A DNA stretch of 64,000 bases from Campylobacter mucosalis. GTDB lineage: Bacteria > Campylobacterota > Campylobacteria > Campylobacterales > Campylobacteraceae. The stretch's first letter is position 1, and each line of letters opens with the position of its first letter. This document shows positions 1-10,543 of the stretch, piece after piece. The stretch is taken from assembly GCF_013372205.1 (NCBI RefSeq), contig NZ_CP053831.1, positions 1,178,001-1,242,000 of the forward strand. The letters run 5' to 3'. Below the pieces are notes generated by a model. The model made no database searches, had not been told where the DNA came from, and worked only from the letters and a program-made list of their open reading frames with translations. Both the position numbers and the translations under genes were made by a program.

Positions 1-2525
1 ATCTGCGGATCCATCCAGCTAAGATGTGCAACAAACAGCGTAACACCAGCAAGAATAGATGTAAGTGCCATAGCAATAGGGCTTTGCCTTGAAAAAATAA
101 TACCCGATAAACTAAGGGCCCAAGCGATGTATATCATCGACTCATAGGCGTTACTCCAAGGCGCGTGTTCCGAGATATACCAACGAAGCCCAAGCCCAGC
201 CGTATGTGCCAAAAATGCCAAAATATTTATAAAATATATAACATTAAAAATTTTAGATATGTTTGTTTTTACAGATAGCATTTTAACAAAAACAAATACT
301 AATAGCACTAGTCCAGCCAGCAGATAAATAGGTGTTAATCTATCAAAAATTTTCGCCTTATTAAATAAAATTTCCATATCTATACGAGAGTCCTTTGGCA
401 TTATCTGTCCGCCAAATTTCTTTTGATAGTCTATTATCACATCAAGTGCCTCGTCCGCCTTTTTCCACTTTTGAGCGTAGTCATCAGCATTTTTATCACT
501 CTTTTGGCCAAGAGATATAGCCTCATCAAGTATGCTAAAGTAGTTTTTCATCATATTAGCTACTGCGTCTGACTCTTCAGGCGGAAAATACATCATCGCT
601 GAGTAAGGCGAGTACCAAGTGTTTGAAGGGTCATCTTGTTTTGGAAAAACCTTAAAAATTTCACCTATAAATGTTATATAAAACACATTTACCCGCTCAT
701 CAACCTTGATAACGTCTTTATCAAATGTATTTCTTGAGCCAGGGTGTTTTCTGTTTGCAATATCGGCAAACCTAGTAAGTTTATAGGCGTTATCTTTTTG
801 GTTTTTGATAAAAAAGTCGTTAAAACTCGCATATTTTTTATCAGCACCCACGCCTATCTCGCCCTTTAGCTCAGGACTGCTTCCAAGTGCTATAATAGGC
901 TCTGCACGCCAATATCCAGGATCTAGCATTATAGATAAAACGGCTTGATTTGAGTTTAGTGTCCCGATACTATCTTTTCTATAAATTTTATTTAAAACAT
1001 CTTTACTGATAGTATCAAATGGCTTTATACGTCCATCTTGGCTTTGAACTAAAATTTTAGATAGCTTTTGTGCGTGCGAAACGTCAATATGCGGAGAAAA
1101 ATCATACGCAAAAGTCTCTTTTGGCGTAAGTGCAAATAATAAAACCGCAAAAAGTACGGCTATTTTTTTACTACTGCTCTCATTTATAAGTCTTGCTAGT
1201 TTTCTAAAGCGAGAGTGTGGATTAATAACATTTAGCAAAAAGCCAAGTCCCATTAAAAAATAGCCTATGTATGTTGGGATTTTACCTGGGTCTTTATTTA
1301 CCGAAAGTATCGTGCCCTGCTCATCTTGATCGTATGAGCTTTGAAAAAATCTATATCCGTCATAATCTAGAACGTTATTCATATAAATTCTATAATCAAA
1401 AGGCTCAACATCAGCCTTTGAGTCCTTAACAACCACGTCACTAGCATATCCCATAGGAGAATTTGAGCCAGGATATCTCTTTAGTTCAAAATCCTTAAGA
1501 TACAGACTAAATGGCAGTTTTACCTCTTGTGCTCCCCAAGAAGCAAAGAACATATTATCGCCCACTAAAGCACGACTTGGCTCAATAAGGTTATAAAACA
1601 TAACAACCTCTTTGCTTTGATTTTTATAATTTACATCAGCTACTATGGCGTTAAATTCGCTATTTTGCGTGCTAACTAACTTTCTTGAAGCATTAGCAGA
1701 AACAAAGCTCATAGAAAAATTTATCCCGTCTATCGTGTAGAGTTTTTTGCTATTACTTATATCTTCAACGCTTCCAGCTTTTATCTTTTCGCCGTCAAAT
1801 ACGCTTATATCGACATTTGATTTAAAGCTTACTTTGCCGTCCTTTGATGAAAAAGCTACATATTTTGACTGGTCTTTTATCTGAGAATTTAGCGTAAATG
1901 TAATCCCATCAACTATCATCTCCTCGCCATCAAGCAAATTTGTCTCTTGCTTTTCGCTACCTTTTGATAAAACCATCTCGACAACAGCTACGCCGTCCTT
2001 ATCATCTACAAACCTATATCCAGCATTTGGCACATATCTTTTAAATTTCAAATTTGCCTTGCCGTCTGGCATATCTAAATTTAGACTAAAATCTCCGTCG
2101 CCTAAATTTTTTGGCACAAGGGCACTATACTCTTTTGCGTCTAATTTTGTAGAGAATTTCACATACGAATCTCTCGTGCTTACAACGTTTGTTTCGGTAT
2201 TTTCTCTAATATGCATATTGCCCTCAAAGCCAAAATATCTCGTAACTCCAGCACCGATTAATATAAGTAAAAAACTTGCGTGAAAAACCAGCGAAGGAAG
2301 CTTTTTTAAATTTATTAGCTTATACGCAAAGATATTGTATGCAAGGTTTAAACCAAGCAAAAGCTGAACACAGGCAAACCAACCAGCCCCATAAACGACA
2401 TACCAAGCCATTTGAGTAGAATAAAATCTCTCAATAATCGTAGCCGCCGCACTACCTACTGCAAATATCAAAAATAAAATTACAGCAGACTCCATACTAA
2501 AAAAGAACTTCTTAAACATATCCAT
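1..2525 (-). CDS. ccsBA: Fused ResB-CcsA cytochrome c maturation protein (5' part, truncated by window edge)
   Basis: Conceptual translation from ATG at 2525 stays open to base 1 (about 841 codons). A Shine-Dalgarno-like AAAGG lies 6 bases upstream of this ATG. The N-terminus carries transmembrane segments and a ResB-like domain, followed by a long periplasmic region. Another membrane segment then leads into a CcsA part that includes the motif SEHAPWSNAYES, typical of CcsA. In the family this System II protein exports haem across the inner membrane and attaches it to CXXCH apocytochromes in the periplasm. The fused form of about 900-1080 residues is usual in Campylobacter and Helicobacter. 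The tryptophan-rich haem-handling motif should lie beyond the left edge. It is divergent from a chemoreceptor that itself has a CXXCH motif. Confidence 0.93.
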   Translation of the reverse strand, partial: MDMFKKFFFSMESAVILFLIFAVGSAAATIIERFYSTQMAWYVVYGAGWFACVQLLLGLNLAYNIFAYKLINLKKLPSLVFHASFLLILIGAGVTRYFGFEGNMHIRENTETNVVSTRDSYVKFSTKLDAKEYSALVPKNLGDGDFSLNLDMPDGKANLKFKRYVPNAGYRFVDDKDGVAVVEMVLSKGSEKQETNLLDGEEMIVDGITFTLNSQIKDQSKYVAFSSKDGKVSFKSNVDISVFDGEKIKAGSVEDISNSKKLYTIDGINFSMSFVSANASRKLVSTQNSEFNAIVADVNYKNQSKEVVMFYNLIEPSRALVGDNMFFASWGAQEVKLPFSLYLKDFELKRYPGSNSPMGYASDVVVKDSKADVEPFDYRIYMNNVLDYDGYRFFQSSYDQDEQGTILSVNKDPGKIPTYIGYFLMGLGFLLNVINPHSRFRKLARLINESSSKKIAVLFAVLLFALTPKETFAYDFSPHIDVSHAQKLSKILVQSQDGRIKPFDTISKDVLNKIYRKDSIGTLNSNQAVLSIMLDPGYWRAEPIIALGSSPELKGEIGVGADKKYASFNDFFIKNQKDNAYKLTRFADIANRKHPGSRNTFDKDVIKVDERVNVFYITFIGEIFKVFPKQDDPSNTWYSPYSAMMYFPPEESDAVANMMKNYFSILDEAISLGQKSDKNADDYAQKWKKADEALDVIIDYQKKFGGQIMPKDSRIDMEILFNKAKIFDRLTPIYLLAGLVLLVFVFVKMLSVKTNISKIFNVIYFINILAFLAHTAGLGLRWYISEHAPWSNAYESMIYIAWALSLSGIIFSRQSPIAMALTSILAGVTLFVAHLSWMDPQ

Positions 2526-2623
2526 AAAAGACCTTTGTTTGTTTGTTGAATAATGGCGTTATTTTATAATAGTTTCGTAAATTTTTAATTACTAATGTGA
2601 AAATTTTACACTATTTTATCTTT

Positions 2624-2629
2624 TATGAT
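2624..2629 (+). promoter_or_regulatory. Putative -10 element for the chemoreceptor gene
   Basis: TATGAT lies about 70 bases upstream of the chemoreceptor ATG in a T-rich stretch, which fits Campylobacter sigma-70 promoters that rely on an extended -10 and T-rich upstream DNA. I saw no sigma-28 or sigma-54 pattern here. The assignment is by motif only. Confidence 0.4.
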
Positions 2630-2699
2630 TAACAAATATTAAACATTTAAGCTTTTTTCGTTACAATTTTGCGACAAAACAAAAGTGAGGCAAGCCTAT

Positions 2700-4292
2700 A
2701 TGAAGAGTCTAAGCATTGGCAAAAAGGTTGTTTTTAGTATTTTATTTCTACTTATTTCAAGTTTTGCAGTTCTTCAAGGTGTCATAATAAAAGAATTTAA
2801 AAATTTTTCAAAAGATTTAACGATAAAGAATTTAGATATTATAGGCGACTCTGTGTTTTACTCCGTAAGATCAGCTATGAACACTGGAGATAGCGAAGCC
2901 ATAAAATCATCGGTTCAGACAAATTCTGAGCTAAAAAATATAAAATCTCTTAAAATTTACTACTCAAACGATGTTGCTGAACTTTTTGCTCTACCAAAAT
3001 CAGACTACAATGACAGCGACATTAGCGAACAATTTAAAAGCAAAGACGAGAAAAAGCTAGAGATTATCAAAAATAATGAACGTCAAATAAGGCTACTTAA
3101 ACCACTCGTTGCGACAGCTGACTGCCTTGCTTGCCACGCAAATTCCAAAGAAAACGACATACTTGGAGTAATGGACATATCATACTCTATGGACGAAATA
3201 GACGTGTTATTATCTTACAAAAGCACGATATTTTTAAGCATATTTGTAGCTTTTACGATACTAACGGCTTTAGTGATTATCTTTACACTAAAAAGGGTCG
3301 TGCTAAATCCTGTAAATTTACTGCTTGAAAAGACAGATGAACTGGCAAACAAAGATAGCGATTTAAGCGTAAGAGTAAAGATAAAAAGCAACGATGAAAT
3401 AGGCAAAATCACAAAAAATATAAATACATTTATCGAAAAAATACAACTATCTGTAAAAGGCATAAAACAGGGAGCAGATAGGATTCAAGAGCAGATAAAC
3501 ACGCTTAAGACGAGTTCCCACGGCTTAGCAAAAAGTGCAAAAGACGGCAAAGATGAGATAGGTACGACGTATAATTTTACAAAAAGCATAGATGATGATT
3601 TTAAATTTACAACGCAAATGGCAACAAACGCACAAACAATGAGTCAAAGCTCAAACGAGCAATTAGATAGCGTAATATCGCTACTTAACACACTTGTTAG
3701 CAGGATTGATGAAACTAGTCAAAACGAGCAAAATTTATCAGCAAAAACAGCAAGTGTCGTAACCGAAAGTGAAAATATCGCCAAGATTTTAAATATCATA
3801 GATGACATAGCAGACAGGACAAATCTGCTAGCACTAAACGCTGCTATAGAGGCTGCACGTGCGGGAGAGCACGGACGAGGTTTTGCTGTTGTAGCTGAAG
3901 AGGTAAGAAAACTAGCAGAGCAAACGACCGATCAACTAGAAGATATAAATACAAACTCAAAAAATATCATAAAAAGCGTCTGGGAGCTAAACTCATCACT
4001 TAAGCAAAACTCGCAAAATATTAAAGATCTAAGCCTAAACGCAAATGAACTTATGCAAATGGCATACAAAGCTCAGGATGAGAACTCAAAATCCATAACG
4101 ACCACAAAAGATATCAAAGAAAGAACGGAAATTTCTAGTAAAAATATCGCAAAACTACTAGAACAAAGCGAAAAATCAGTAAAAATAGCCGATGAAAATG
4201 AGAAAATTTCAAATGATTTAGAGAGTGTAGCAGACTCTCTAAGCAAGATTACACAGGCTCTAGAGAGTAATTTAAGCAGGTTTAAAATTTAA
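2700..4292 (+). CDS. Methyl-accepting chemotaxis protein with periplasmic c-type haem motif
   Basis: A chemoreceptor of 530 residues. TM1 spans about 10-30, a periplasmic domain about 31-172, TM2 about 173-197, a HAMP domain follows, and then a long cytoplasmic coiled coil. The conserved signalling tip [20 protein letters not shown] binds CheA/CheW. The periplasmic domain contains CLACH (C142, C145, H146), a CXXCH haem c attachment site, just before TM2; this suggests redox, oxygen or ligand sensing by haem. An in-frame GTG at 2685 is possible, but it overlaps GTGAGG, which serves as the ribosome site for ATG 2700 (9-base spacing), so ATG 2700 is preferred. By position it corresponds to the C. 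jejuni Cj0951c/Cj0952c locus, where the receptor is split; here it is one intact gene. Confidence 0.93.
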   Translation: MKSLSIGKKVVFSILFLLISSFAVLQGVIIKEFKNFSKDLTIKNLDIIGDSVFYSVRSAMNTGDSEAIKSSVQTNSELKNIKSLKIYYSNDVAELFALPKSDYNDSDISEQFKSKDEKKLEIIKNNERQIRLLKPLVATADCLACHANSKENDILGVMDISYSMDEIDVLLSYKSTIFLSIFVAFTILTALVIIFTLKRVVLNPVNLLLEKTDELANKDSDLSVRVKIKSNDEIGKITKNINTFIEKIQLSVKGIKQGADRIQEQINTLKTSSHGLAKSAKDGKDEIGTTYNFTKSIDDDFKFTTQMATNAQTMSQSSNEQLDSVISLLNTLVSRIDETSQNEQNLSAKTASVVTESENIAKILNIIDDIADRTNLLALNAAIEAARAGEHGRGFAVVAEEVRKLAEQTTDQLEDINTNSKNIIKSVWELNSSLKQNSQNIKDLSLNANELMQMAYKAQDENSKSITTTKDIKERTEISSKNIAKLLEQSEKSVKIADENEKISNDLESVADSLSKITQALESNLSRFKI

Positions 4293-4300
4293 CCTGCTTA
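4273..4300. terminator. Hairpin terminator between convergent chemoreceptor and purH genes
   Basis: Perfect 10-bp arms TAAGCAGGTT (4273-4282) and AACCTGCTTA (4291-4300) enclose an 8-base AT loop, followed by GAAATTTT. The stop codon of the chemoreceptor lies inside the hairpin. It is placed to end transcription from the left, and the symmetric stem could also serve purH read-through. Confidence 0.65.
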
Positions 4301-4306
4301 GAAATT

Positions 4307-5839
4307 TTAGTGCAAAAAGTGTCTAACACCGGTGAAATACAGCGATATATTATGCTCATTTGCAGCCTCTATAACCTCATCGTCCCTTATACTGCCACCT
4401 GGCTCAACTATACACTTAACCCCAACGCTATGAGCGATGTCAATGCTATCTCTAAATGGAAAAAACGCTTCACTAGCAAGCGTGCAACCGTTTAAATCAA
4501 GCCCCATATCCTTTGCCTTTGCTACGGCAGCTCTTGCAGCATCCACACGGCTAGTCATACCCATACCGATCGCCACGACAGCTGCGTCTTTTACATAAAC
4601 TACGCAGTTTGATTTAGTTAGTGCTGCTACCTTCCAAGCGATATTTGCGTCTTTTAGCTCGTTTGCACTAGCTACACGCTTACTCATTAGCTTCATATTT
4701 TTTAGCTCATCATCTTCTACTTCATCTCTTTCTTGATAGACAAAACCACCATCAATTCGTTTAAAATCGTATTTGTCATTTGCACGAACTAAAAATTTAT
4801 TATCTTGGGTAAAAATTTTAATGCGTTTTTTAGCTTCAAAAACTGCCAACGCCTCGTCTGTAACGTTTGCAGCTAGTATTACTTCAACGTAAATTTCATT
4901 GATTTTTTGTGCCAATGCCTTATCAAGTGTGCCATTTATCGCCACCACCCCGCCATAAGCTGAGATCGGATCACATTTTAAAGCCTCTGTATAGCTTTCA
5001 AGAAGCGTGTTTTTAACAGCAAAACCACAAGGATTTGCGTGTTTTATGATAGCCACAGCTGGGGCTTCATCAAAGCTAGTAGCAAGCATTAAAGCACCGT
5101 TTATGTCGGTTAGATTATTAAAACTAGCCTCGCCTTTTAAAGCACGAAAATTTAAATTAAAAAAGCTCTCAAACTCATATAAAGCACCCTTTTGGTGCGG
5201 ATTTTCGCCGTAACGAGTATCAAAAACCTTATTGCCAACTATAAATTTACTCGCTCCAAAACCGCCATTAAATCGCTCGTTCATATAGTTTGCAATCATC
5301 GCATCATAACTTGCTGTGTGTTCAAAAGCTTTTATCATTAAACTTTTACGAAACTCATAATCAGCCGTGCCGTTTTTTAGGGCATTTAGCACGTTTTCAT
5401 AGTCGTTTAGATTAGTTACTATTAAAACATCTTTGAAATTTTTTGCAGCACTTCTAACCATCGCCGGACCGCCTATATCAATGTTTTCAACAATCTCATC
5501 AAAATCATCGGTTCTAATAGTCGTTTGCTTAAATGGATATAAATTTACACAGACTAAATCAATGCCACCAATATCGTTTTGTAAAGCCTGTTTGGCGTGA
5601 TTTTCATCGTCCCTTTTATGCAAAATTCCGCCGTGAATTTTTGGGTGCAGAGTCTTTACGCGTCCTTCAAACATCTCTGGACTTTTTGTATATTGGCTTA
5701 CTTCTAAGGCGTTTATGCCGTTTTCTTTTAAAAGTTTAAACGTCCCACCGGTGCTTAAAATTTCAAATCCCAAATTTGCCAAACCACTGACAAACTCCAC
5801 AATGCCATCTTTATCACTAACGCTGATTAACGCTCTCAT
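4307..5839 (-). CDS. purH: Bifunctional AICAR formyltransferase / IMP cyclohydrolase
   Basis: A 510-residue PurH, full length. It catalyses the last two steps of de novo IMP synthesis: formylation of AICAR and ring closure. The N-terminal MGS-like cyclohydrolase domain (about 1-140) starts [14 protein letters not shown] and contains [10 protein letters not shown]. The C-terminal transformylase domain contains [13 protein letters not shown] and the catalytic [10 protein letters not shown] segment, and ends FTGVRHFLH as in the family. It is the last gene of a minus-strand run that also contains purL, so two purine steps are co-located. It begins 15 bases after the upstream gene. Confidence 0.97.
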   Translation of the reverse strand: MRALISVSDKDGIVEFVSGLANLGFEILSTGGTFKLLKENGINALEVSQYTKSPEMFEGRVKTLHPKIHGGILHKRDDENHAKQALQNDIGGIDLVCVNLYPFKQTTIRTDDFDEIVENIDIGGPAMVRSAAKNFKDVLIVTNLNDYENVLNALKNGTADYEFRKSLMIKAFEHTASYDAMIANYMNERFNGGFGASKFIVGNKVFDTRYGENPHQKGALYEFESFFNLNFRALKGEASFNNLTDINGALMLATSFDEAPAVAIIKHANPCGFAVKNTLLESYTEALKCDPISAYGGVVAINGTLDKALAQKINEIYVEVILAANVTDEALAVFEAKKRIKIFTQDNKFLVRANDKYDFKRIDGGFVYQERDEVEDDELKNMKLMSKRVASANELKDANIAWKVAALTKSNCVVYVKDAAVVAIGMGMTSRVDAARAAVAKAKDMGLDLNGCTLASEAFFPFRDSIDIAHSVGVKCIVEPGGSIRDDEVIEAANEHNISLYFTGVRHFLH

Positions 5840-5854
5840 TTTTGCTCCTTTTAT

Positions 5855-6610
5855 TTATTTTTCGCCTCGTTCATTTTTAATTTTCTCATATGCTTCGTTT
5901 ATCTCTTGAAGTTTTTTGGTTGATTTTTCTATCACGCTTTCGCTCTCGCCCTGCCCCATTAAAATATCTGGGTGGTATTTTTTGACAAGCTCACGATACT
6001 TTCTTTTAATCTCACTAAAACTTGCGTCCTTTGAAATTTCAAGCACAGCGTAAGGGTCTTTCTTGGTTGCAAAGCTTTGATTTTTGCTATTTTGATAACT
6101 TTTTTGCCTTTGCGAGTAAAATGCCTCAAAGCGAAAAATAACGCTATTTAGTAGCATCTGGCTTATGCCAAAACCTCTTGCAATATCGTTAATAACAGCC
6201 CTTTCGCCACTATTAAATTCGCCGTCAATATAGGCTAAATTTAGAAAAAATGTAAGTCTAGCAATCGCGGTTTGCGTATCTAGGCGAAATTTAGTCGCAT
6301 ACTCTCTTGCCAGTTCGTAAGTGTCGCTGATATTTTGTTTCTCGGTGTTATAAATATCCTTTAAAAGCTCACGGCTAACACCAGTTTTGTAAGCCATATT
6401 GCTTAGAGTTTGACTGATTAACTCGGCTTCAAGCTCATTTACTCTTCCGTCGCCCTTTGCTACTTTTGCCAAAAGAGCGACTAAAAATTTTGCCTCGTCT
6501 TGGCTAAGTTGCCTTTTAAACTCGGAATTTACGCCATTTTGAGCGTTAAATTTAGAAAAAATCCAGTAAATAACATAAAAAACTACTGCATAAAAAATAA
6601 TTGAGCCCAT
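5855..6610 (-). CDS. Membrane-anchored TerB and J-domain protein (DjlA-like)
   Basis: A 251-residue protein. One N-terminal membrane segment (about 3-19) is followed by a TerB-like helical domain (about 30-150) and a C-terminal J domain (about 180-250) beginning DPYAVLEISKDASFSEIKRKY with an intact HPD in KKYHPDIL. The architecture matches DjlA-type co-chaperones, which stimulate DnaK ATPase at the inner membrane. The TerB domain may bind metal or a partner, which is inferred only. It starts 4 bases after the stop of a ClpP-fold serine protease, so the two are probably co-translated. The client is unknown. Confidence 0.85.
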   Translation of the reverse strand: MGSIIFYAVVFYVIYWIFSKFNAQNGVNSEFKRQLSQDEAKFLVALLAKVAKGDGRVNELEAELISQTLSNMAYKTGVSRELLKDIYNTEKQNISDTYELAREYATKFRLDTQTAIARLTFFLNLAYIDGEFNSGERAVINDIARGFGISQMLLNSVIFRFEAFYSQRQKSYQNSKNQSFATKKDPYAVLEISKDASFSEIKRKYRELVKKYHPDILMGQGESESVIEKSTKKLQEINEAYEKIKNERGEK

Positions 6611-6613
6611 TTT

Positions 6614-7678
6614 TTACCACAAATGATAGATCGTATTTTTAAGCTTGCCGCCAACTAGCTCGTTTTTACGCCACGAGCTTTCATCATTCATCACGCTCCA
6701 ACGTCTCTCATCAGGGCGGTAAAACCAGTCCTTATCTATCTGATAATAGATCTGTTTGCCGTTTGCTTCAATGATATTTGCGATGTTGTTATCGTGATAA
6801 CTGTTCTCATCATAATCAGTAAATGCACGTTGCCCCATTTCAGAGTAAAGCATTGTTAACTCCTGAAGCATTTCGTTTAGCTCATCATCCATTTTTTGCA
6901 CGTGAAGCCCGATCTCTTCGGCTTCTCTGTAAAGTATAGGATATTCGTGTGCTGGGTAGTCGCCGTTTAATCTCTCTGAAATTTGGCGGATTTTGTTCTC
7001 ATCATCAATGTGATAACGCAAAATTTCACGGCAAATTTTTAGCGACAAAGAACTAGCCCTATCAACCGCACCAAAAACTAGCGGATGAATATACTCATAA
7101 AGCGATTTGTAAGGATTTTCATCATTTTGTTTTTCATTTTCGTGCCATAGTTTTATGACGCGGTTTAGCTCGTCCATTGACACACTTACAAGCTCATTAC
7201 CCTTATTTGTGGGGCTTAGCTCGTGTTTTAGTGATGTATCAACTGGCGTAAGATAAGCAAGTGGTCCCATAACTATCTCATTTGCACCAAGTGCCATCAT
7301 AGTTGCAGCCGAAGCACAATTTGCAGGAATCAGTGCGGTTATGTTTTTGCAGTAGTTACGAAGTGTGCTAATAATCCTAAGACTAGCAATACCGCTACCG
7401 CCGTCGCTTTTTATGAATAAAAAGGCGTTTTGTATCTTTTTACCCTTTAAAATTTCATACATCGCGCTAGCGTCATTACCGCAAACCGAACCGGCGTTTG
7501 AGTTGTAGTAAGTTATTAGCGTCCCGCCAAGTTTGCTTTCAAGCTGTTTAATAAGCATTTGTGTTTGGTTAAATAAAATCGGAGGCTTTGCCACGCCTCT
7601 TTTTTCGTTCTCTTGCTGTGCTTCTGGCTCGTCATCTACGCCTTTTGCGGTCTTATCTATCCACTCTTTTAGCCCCAT
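6614..7678 (-). CDS. SDH-family (ClpP-fold) serine protease
   Basis: A 354-residue soluble protein of the serine dehydrogenase proteinase family (ClpP/SppA fold). The segment around 86-125 contains FLFIKSDGGSG, an oxyanion-hole type glycine turn, and NCASAATMMALGANEI, with Ser123 the likely nucleophile. TPVDTSL follows at about 144-150. The N-terminal 30 residues are charged and variable, and no signal peptide is seen, so it is predicted cytoplasmic. Its ATG shares one base with the purL stop (TAATG), and the TerB/J-domain gene follows 4 bases after its own stop. The setting suggests protein quality control, but no substrate can be named. Confidence 0.8.
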   Translation of the reverse strand: MGLKEWIDKTAKGVDDEPEAQQENEKRGVAKPPILFNQTQMLIKQLESKLGGTLITYYNSNAGSVCGNDASAMYEILKGKKIQNAFLFIKSDGGSGIASLRIISTLRNYCKNITALIPANCASAATMMALGANEIVMGPLAYLTPVDTSLKHELSPTNKGNELVSVSMDELNRVIKLWHENEKQNDENPYKSLYEYIHPLVFGAVDRASSLSLKICREILRYHIDDENKIRQISERLNGDYPAHEYPILYREAEEIGLHVQKMDDELNEMLQELTMLYSEMGQRAFTDYDENSYHDNNIANIIEANGKQIYYQIDKDWFYRPDERRWSVMNDESSWRKNELVGGKLKNTIYHLW

Positions 7679-9873
7679 TAGTCATCCTGTTTTATGATAT
7701 TTCTAAACTCATTAAAATAAATTTCTTGCATATCTTTTAAATTTTTATTAACGCCGTCAATGATAAATCTATCTCCACCAGTTACGCCGATTTTTTCTAT
7801 TTTTAGCCCAAATTTTGTGGCGAGTTTGGCAAATTTAGCTTCATCTTTTACACCCACGACAGCCCTTGAAAAGCTCTCATCAAAGATAAATCTCTCATCG
7901 CCAAAATCGCATTTTGCGTTAATGCCAATACCACTAACACACGCCATTTTAGCAAGCGTCATCGCCACGCCACCAGTGCCGACAGAGTTTGCAAATTCTA
8001 AAATATCATCTTTATTTGCATTAATTACTAAGTCCCACAACGCCCTTTCGCTCTTATAATCAATCTCTTTTAACTCGCCTCCAACTGCGTTAAATAGGGC
8101 TTTTAGGTAAAGACTACCGCCAAATTCTCCGCTTGTTTGTCCGATTAGATAAACTGGCGTGTTACTATTTACAAAGACGCTACCAAGCGATTTTATAGCA
8201 TTTTCATTTACGCCAACGCTTACAATGCCCGGAGTAGGATACACGCCAACGCCCTCAGTATCGTTATAAAGACTTACGTTACCGCTTACAACAGGCGTAT
8301 TTAGCTTTCTACACGCCTCTTTTATGCCTTCACAACCTTGCGTAAACTGCCACATAACTTCGGCGTTTTCAGGGTTGCCGTAATTTAAACAATCAGTAAT
8401 TGCAAGTGGCACAGCACCGCTCATAGCGACCTTTCGCCCACTTGCTGCTACTGCCATTGCCGCACCGACTTTTGGATTTACGTAGTTATGTCTTGATGAG
8501 CACTCCATACCCATAGCAATCGCCCTACCACTCTCTTTTATGCGAATCACACCAGCACCCAAAAATCCGGGCTGTTTTATCGTATTTGTCTGAATGTTTG
8601 CGTCATACTGATCATAAATAAATGATTTGTTTAAAATGTGCGGATTTTTTAGCAGAGTGTCAAAGGCGTCGGCGTTTGAAATTTTCGCAAATTTATTAAT
8701 GTTTATATCTTTTATCTCATCAAGATATTTTGGACGCTGTGTCGGTCTATCAAGCACTGGTGCCGCCTCGCTAAGTGGCTCAATTGGTATCTCGCCAACT
8801 AACTCGCCGTGCCAAAAAAGCTCCATTTTACCACTATCTGTAACCTCGCCGATAGTTTCAGCGTCAAGGTCATACTTATTAAAAATTTCTTTGATTTTTG
8901 TTTCGTAGCCCTTTTTAGCACAAATTAGCATACGCTCTTGGCTCTCGCTAAGCATTAGCTCATAAGGCGTCATACCAGCTTCACGCATAGGCACTTTATC
9001 AAGATGCATTTTCATACCACTACCGCTTCGTCCAGCCATTTCAAAACTACTTGAAGTAAGACCAGCTGCACCCATATCTTGAATGCCAACAATATAATCT
9101 GTCTTAAATAGCTCCAAACAAGCTTCAAGCAGTAGTTTTTCAGCAAAAGGATCGCCCACTTGAACGGTCGGACGAAGTGATTTATTTGCGTCATTAAAGC
9201 TATCACTCGCCATTACAGCACCGCCAAGTCCGTCCCTGCCGGTCTTTGAGCCGACATACATTACGCTATTACCTACACCTTCGGCTTTTGCATAAAAGAT
9301 CTCATCACTTTTACAAATGCCTAGTGCAAAAGCATTTACTAAGATATTGCCGTTAAAACTCTCATCAAAAGCGACCTCTCCGCCAATTGTAGGAATTCCC
9401 ATACAATTGCCATAGTGTCCGATACCAGCAACTGAGCCTTTGATTAAGTGGCGTTGGTATTTTGCAGTTTTATCTTTGCCAAGAAAATTACCAAAGCGAA
9501 GCGAGTTCATATTTGCCACAACTCTAGCACCCATTGTAAAAACATCTCTCAAAATTCCGCCAACTCCAGTTGCAGCACCTTGATATGGCTCAATAAAACT
9601 TGGGTGGTTGTGGCTCTCCATTTTAAAAACAGCAGCATATCCATCCCCAACGTCTATAACACCGGCATTTTCACCGGGACCTTGAATGACCCAAGGTGCT
9701 TTGGTTGGAAAGCCGTTTAGGTATTTTTTACTTGATTTATACGAGCAGTGTTCGCTCCACATCGCTGAGAATATCCCAAGTTCGAGTAAATTTGGCTCAC
9801 GACCTAGAATTTTTAAGATATTTTCGTATTCGCCGTCGCTGATTTTGTGTGCTTTGATAGTGGCTTTATCCAT
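7678..9873 (-). CDS. purL: Phosphoribosylformylglycinamidine synthase subunit PurL
   Basis: Small-type PurL, about 731 residues from ATG 9873. It catalyses ATP- and glutamine-dependent formation of FGAM in purine synthesis, normally with PurQ (glutaminase) and PurS, which are not in this window. Visible motifs include [18 protein letters not shown] near the N-terminus, [28 protein letters not shown]-type glycine loops and [17 protein letters not shown]. An upstream ATG at 9912 would add 13 residues. ATG 9873 is chosen because AAGGAT lies just before it and family members begin [12 protein letters not shown]. It is translationally coupled to the downstream protease gene. Confidence 0.96.
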   Translation of the reverse strand: MDKATIKAHKISDGEYENILKILGREPNLLELGIFSAMWSEHCSYKSSKKYLNGFPTKAPWVIQGPGENAGVIDVGDGYAAVFKMESHNHPSFIEPYQGAATGVGGILRDVFTMGARVVANMNSLRFGNFLGKDKTAKYQRHLIKGSVAGIGHYGNCMGIPTIGGEVAFDESFNGNILVNAFALGICKSDEIFYAKAEGVGNSVMYVGSKTGRDGLGGAVMASDSFNDANKSLRPTVQVGDPFAEKLLLEACLELFKTDYIVGIQDMGAAGLTSSSFEMAGRSGSGMKMHLDKVPMREAGMTPYELMLSESQERMLICAKKGYETKIKEIFNKYDLDAETIGEVTDSGKMELFWHGELVGEIPIEPLSEAAPVLDRPTQRPKYLDEIKDININKFAKISNADAFDTLLKNPHILNKSFIYDQYDANIQTNTIKQPGFLGAGVIRIKESGRAIAMGMECSSRHNYVNPKVGAAMAVAASGRKVAMSGAVPLAITDCLNYGNPENAEVMWQFTQGCEGIKEACRKLNTPVVSGNVSLYNDTEGVGVYPTPGIVSVGVNENAIKSLGSVFVNSNTPVYLIGQTSGEFGGSLYLKALFNAVGGELKEIDYKSERALWDLVINANKDDILEFANSVGTGGVAMTLAKMACVSGIGINAKCDFGDERFIFDESFSRAVVGVKDEAKFAKLATKFGLKIEKIGVTGGDRFIIDGVNKNLKDMQEIYFNEFRNIIKQDD

Positions 9874-9937
9874 TACTAATCCTTGCGTAGAATTTGTAGT
9901 GATTTTAGCCACTTTTTACTTTATGTGGTATAAATTT

Positions 9938-10513
9938 CTAACCAAAAATCTTAAGCAAATGTGCCTTATAGTCATCTATAAATTTTGCTACATTGGGCAT
10001 TTTTATAACATCATTGCAAATGTAGGTAGGAAGTGCTTTAATGCCTAAAAATTCATTTGCCTTTCTAAAATGCAAATAGACACCATCAACGCCAACTCCC
10101 TCAAAAAATTCTTTTTTGTCAGTAAAAGCCTGTATTGGTGCATTCCAAGTAACACTAAGCATATGCTTTTTATCAAGTAAACAACCAGTGCCGTAGTCTT
10201 TGCCTGGGTCTGTTTTATGACGGCCGTCGTTTGCAAAAAGCTTACCATAACCAGCCATAAAAACTTCATCTACATATTTTTTAACTATCCAAGGCTCCCC
10301 CATCCACCAACCTGGCATTTGCCAAATCACAACGTCCATCCATAAAAATTTATCAACTTCTGCTTCTATATCGTATCCGCTATCTATAATCGTCTCTTTA
10401 ATATCGTATCCCATTGATGTGAGTTCAGACTTTGCGACATCGTGTAAAGTTTGATTTAGTCTGCCTTCTGCATTAGCAAATTTTTTACCACCATTAATTA
10501 GTAAAATTTTCAT
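9938..10513 (-). CDS. mdaB: NAD(P)H:quinone oxidoreductase, MdaB family
   Basis: A 191-residue flavodoxin-fold protein. KILLINGGKKFANAEGRLNQ at the start is the flavin-binding strand-loop, and WQMPGWWMGEPWIVKKYVDE is the family signature. MdaB reduces quinones by two electrons and protects against oxidative stress in Helicobacter and Campylobacter. The ATG at 10519 overlaps the AAAGGATG ribosome site; the ATG at 10513 has a proper 6-base spacing and is used as the start. It lies between purL and mnmE on the same strand, possibly as a separate insertion into that conserved series. Confidence 0.92.
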   Translation of the reverse strand: MKILLINGGKKFANAEGRLNQTLHDVAKSELTSMGYDIKETIIDSGYDIEAEVDKFLWMDVVIWQMPGWWMGEPWIVKKYVDEVFMAGYGKLFANDGRHKTDPGKDYGTGCLLDKKHMLSVTWNAPIQAFTDKKEFFEGVGVDGVYLHFRKANEFLGIKALPTYICNDVIKMPNVAKFIDDYKAHLLKIFG

Positions 10514-10543
10514 TATCATCCTTTAAAAAATGCGTATTATAGC

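Noticed and set aside
2685-2699. GTG 2685 as the chemoreceptor start
   Set aside because: GTGAGG is the ribosome site for ATG 2700; the GTG itself has no upstream Shine-Dalgarno.
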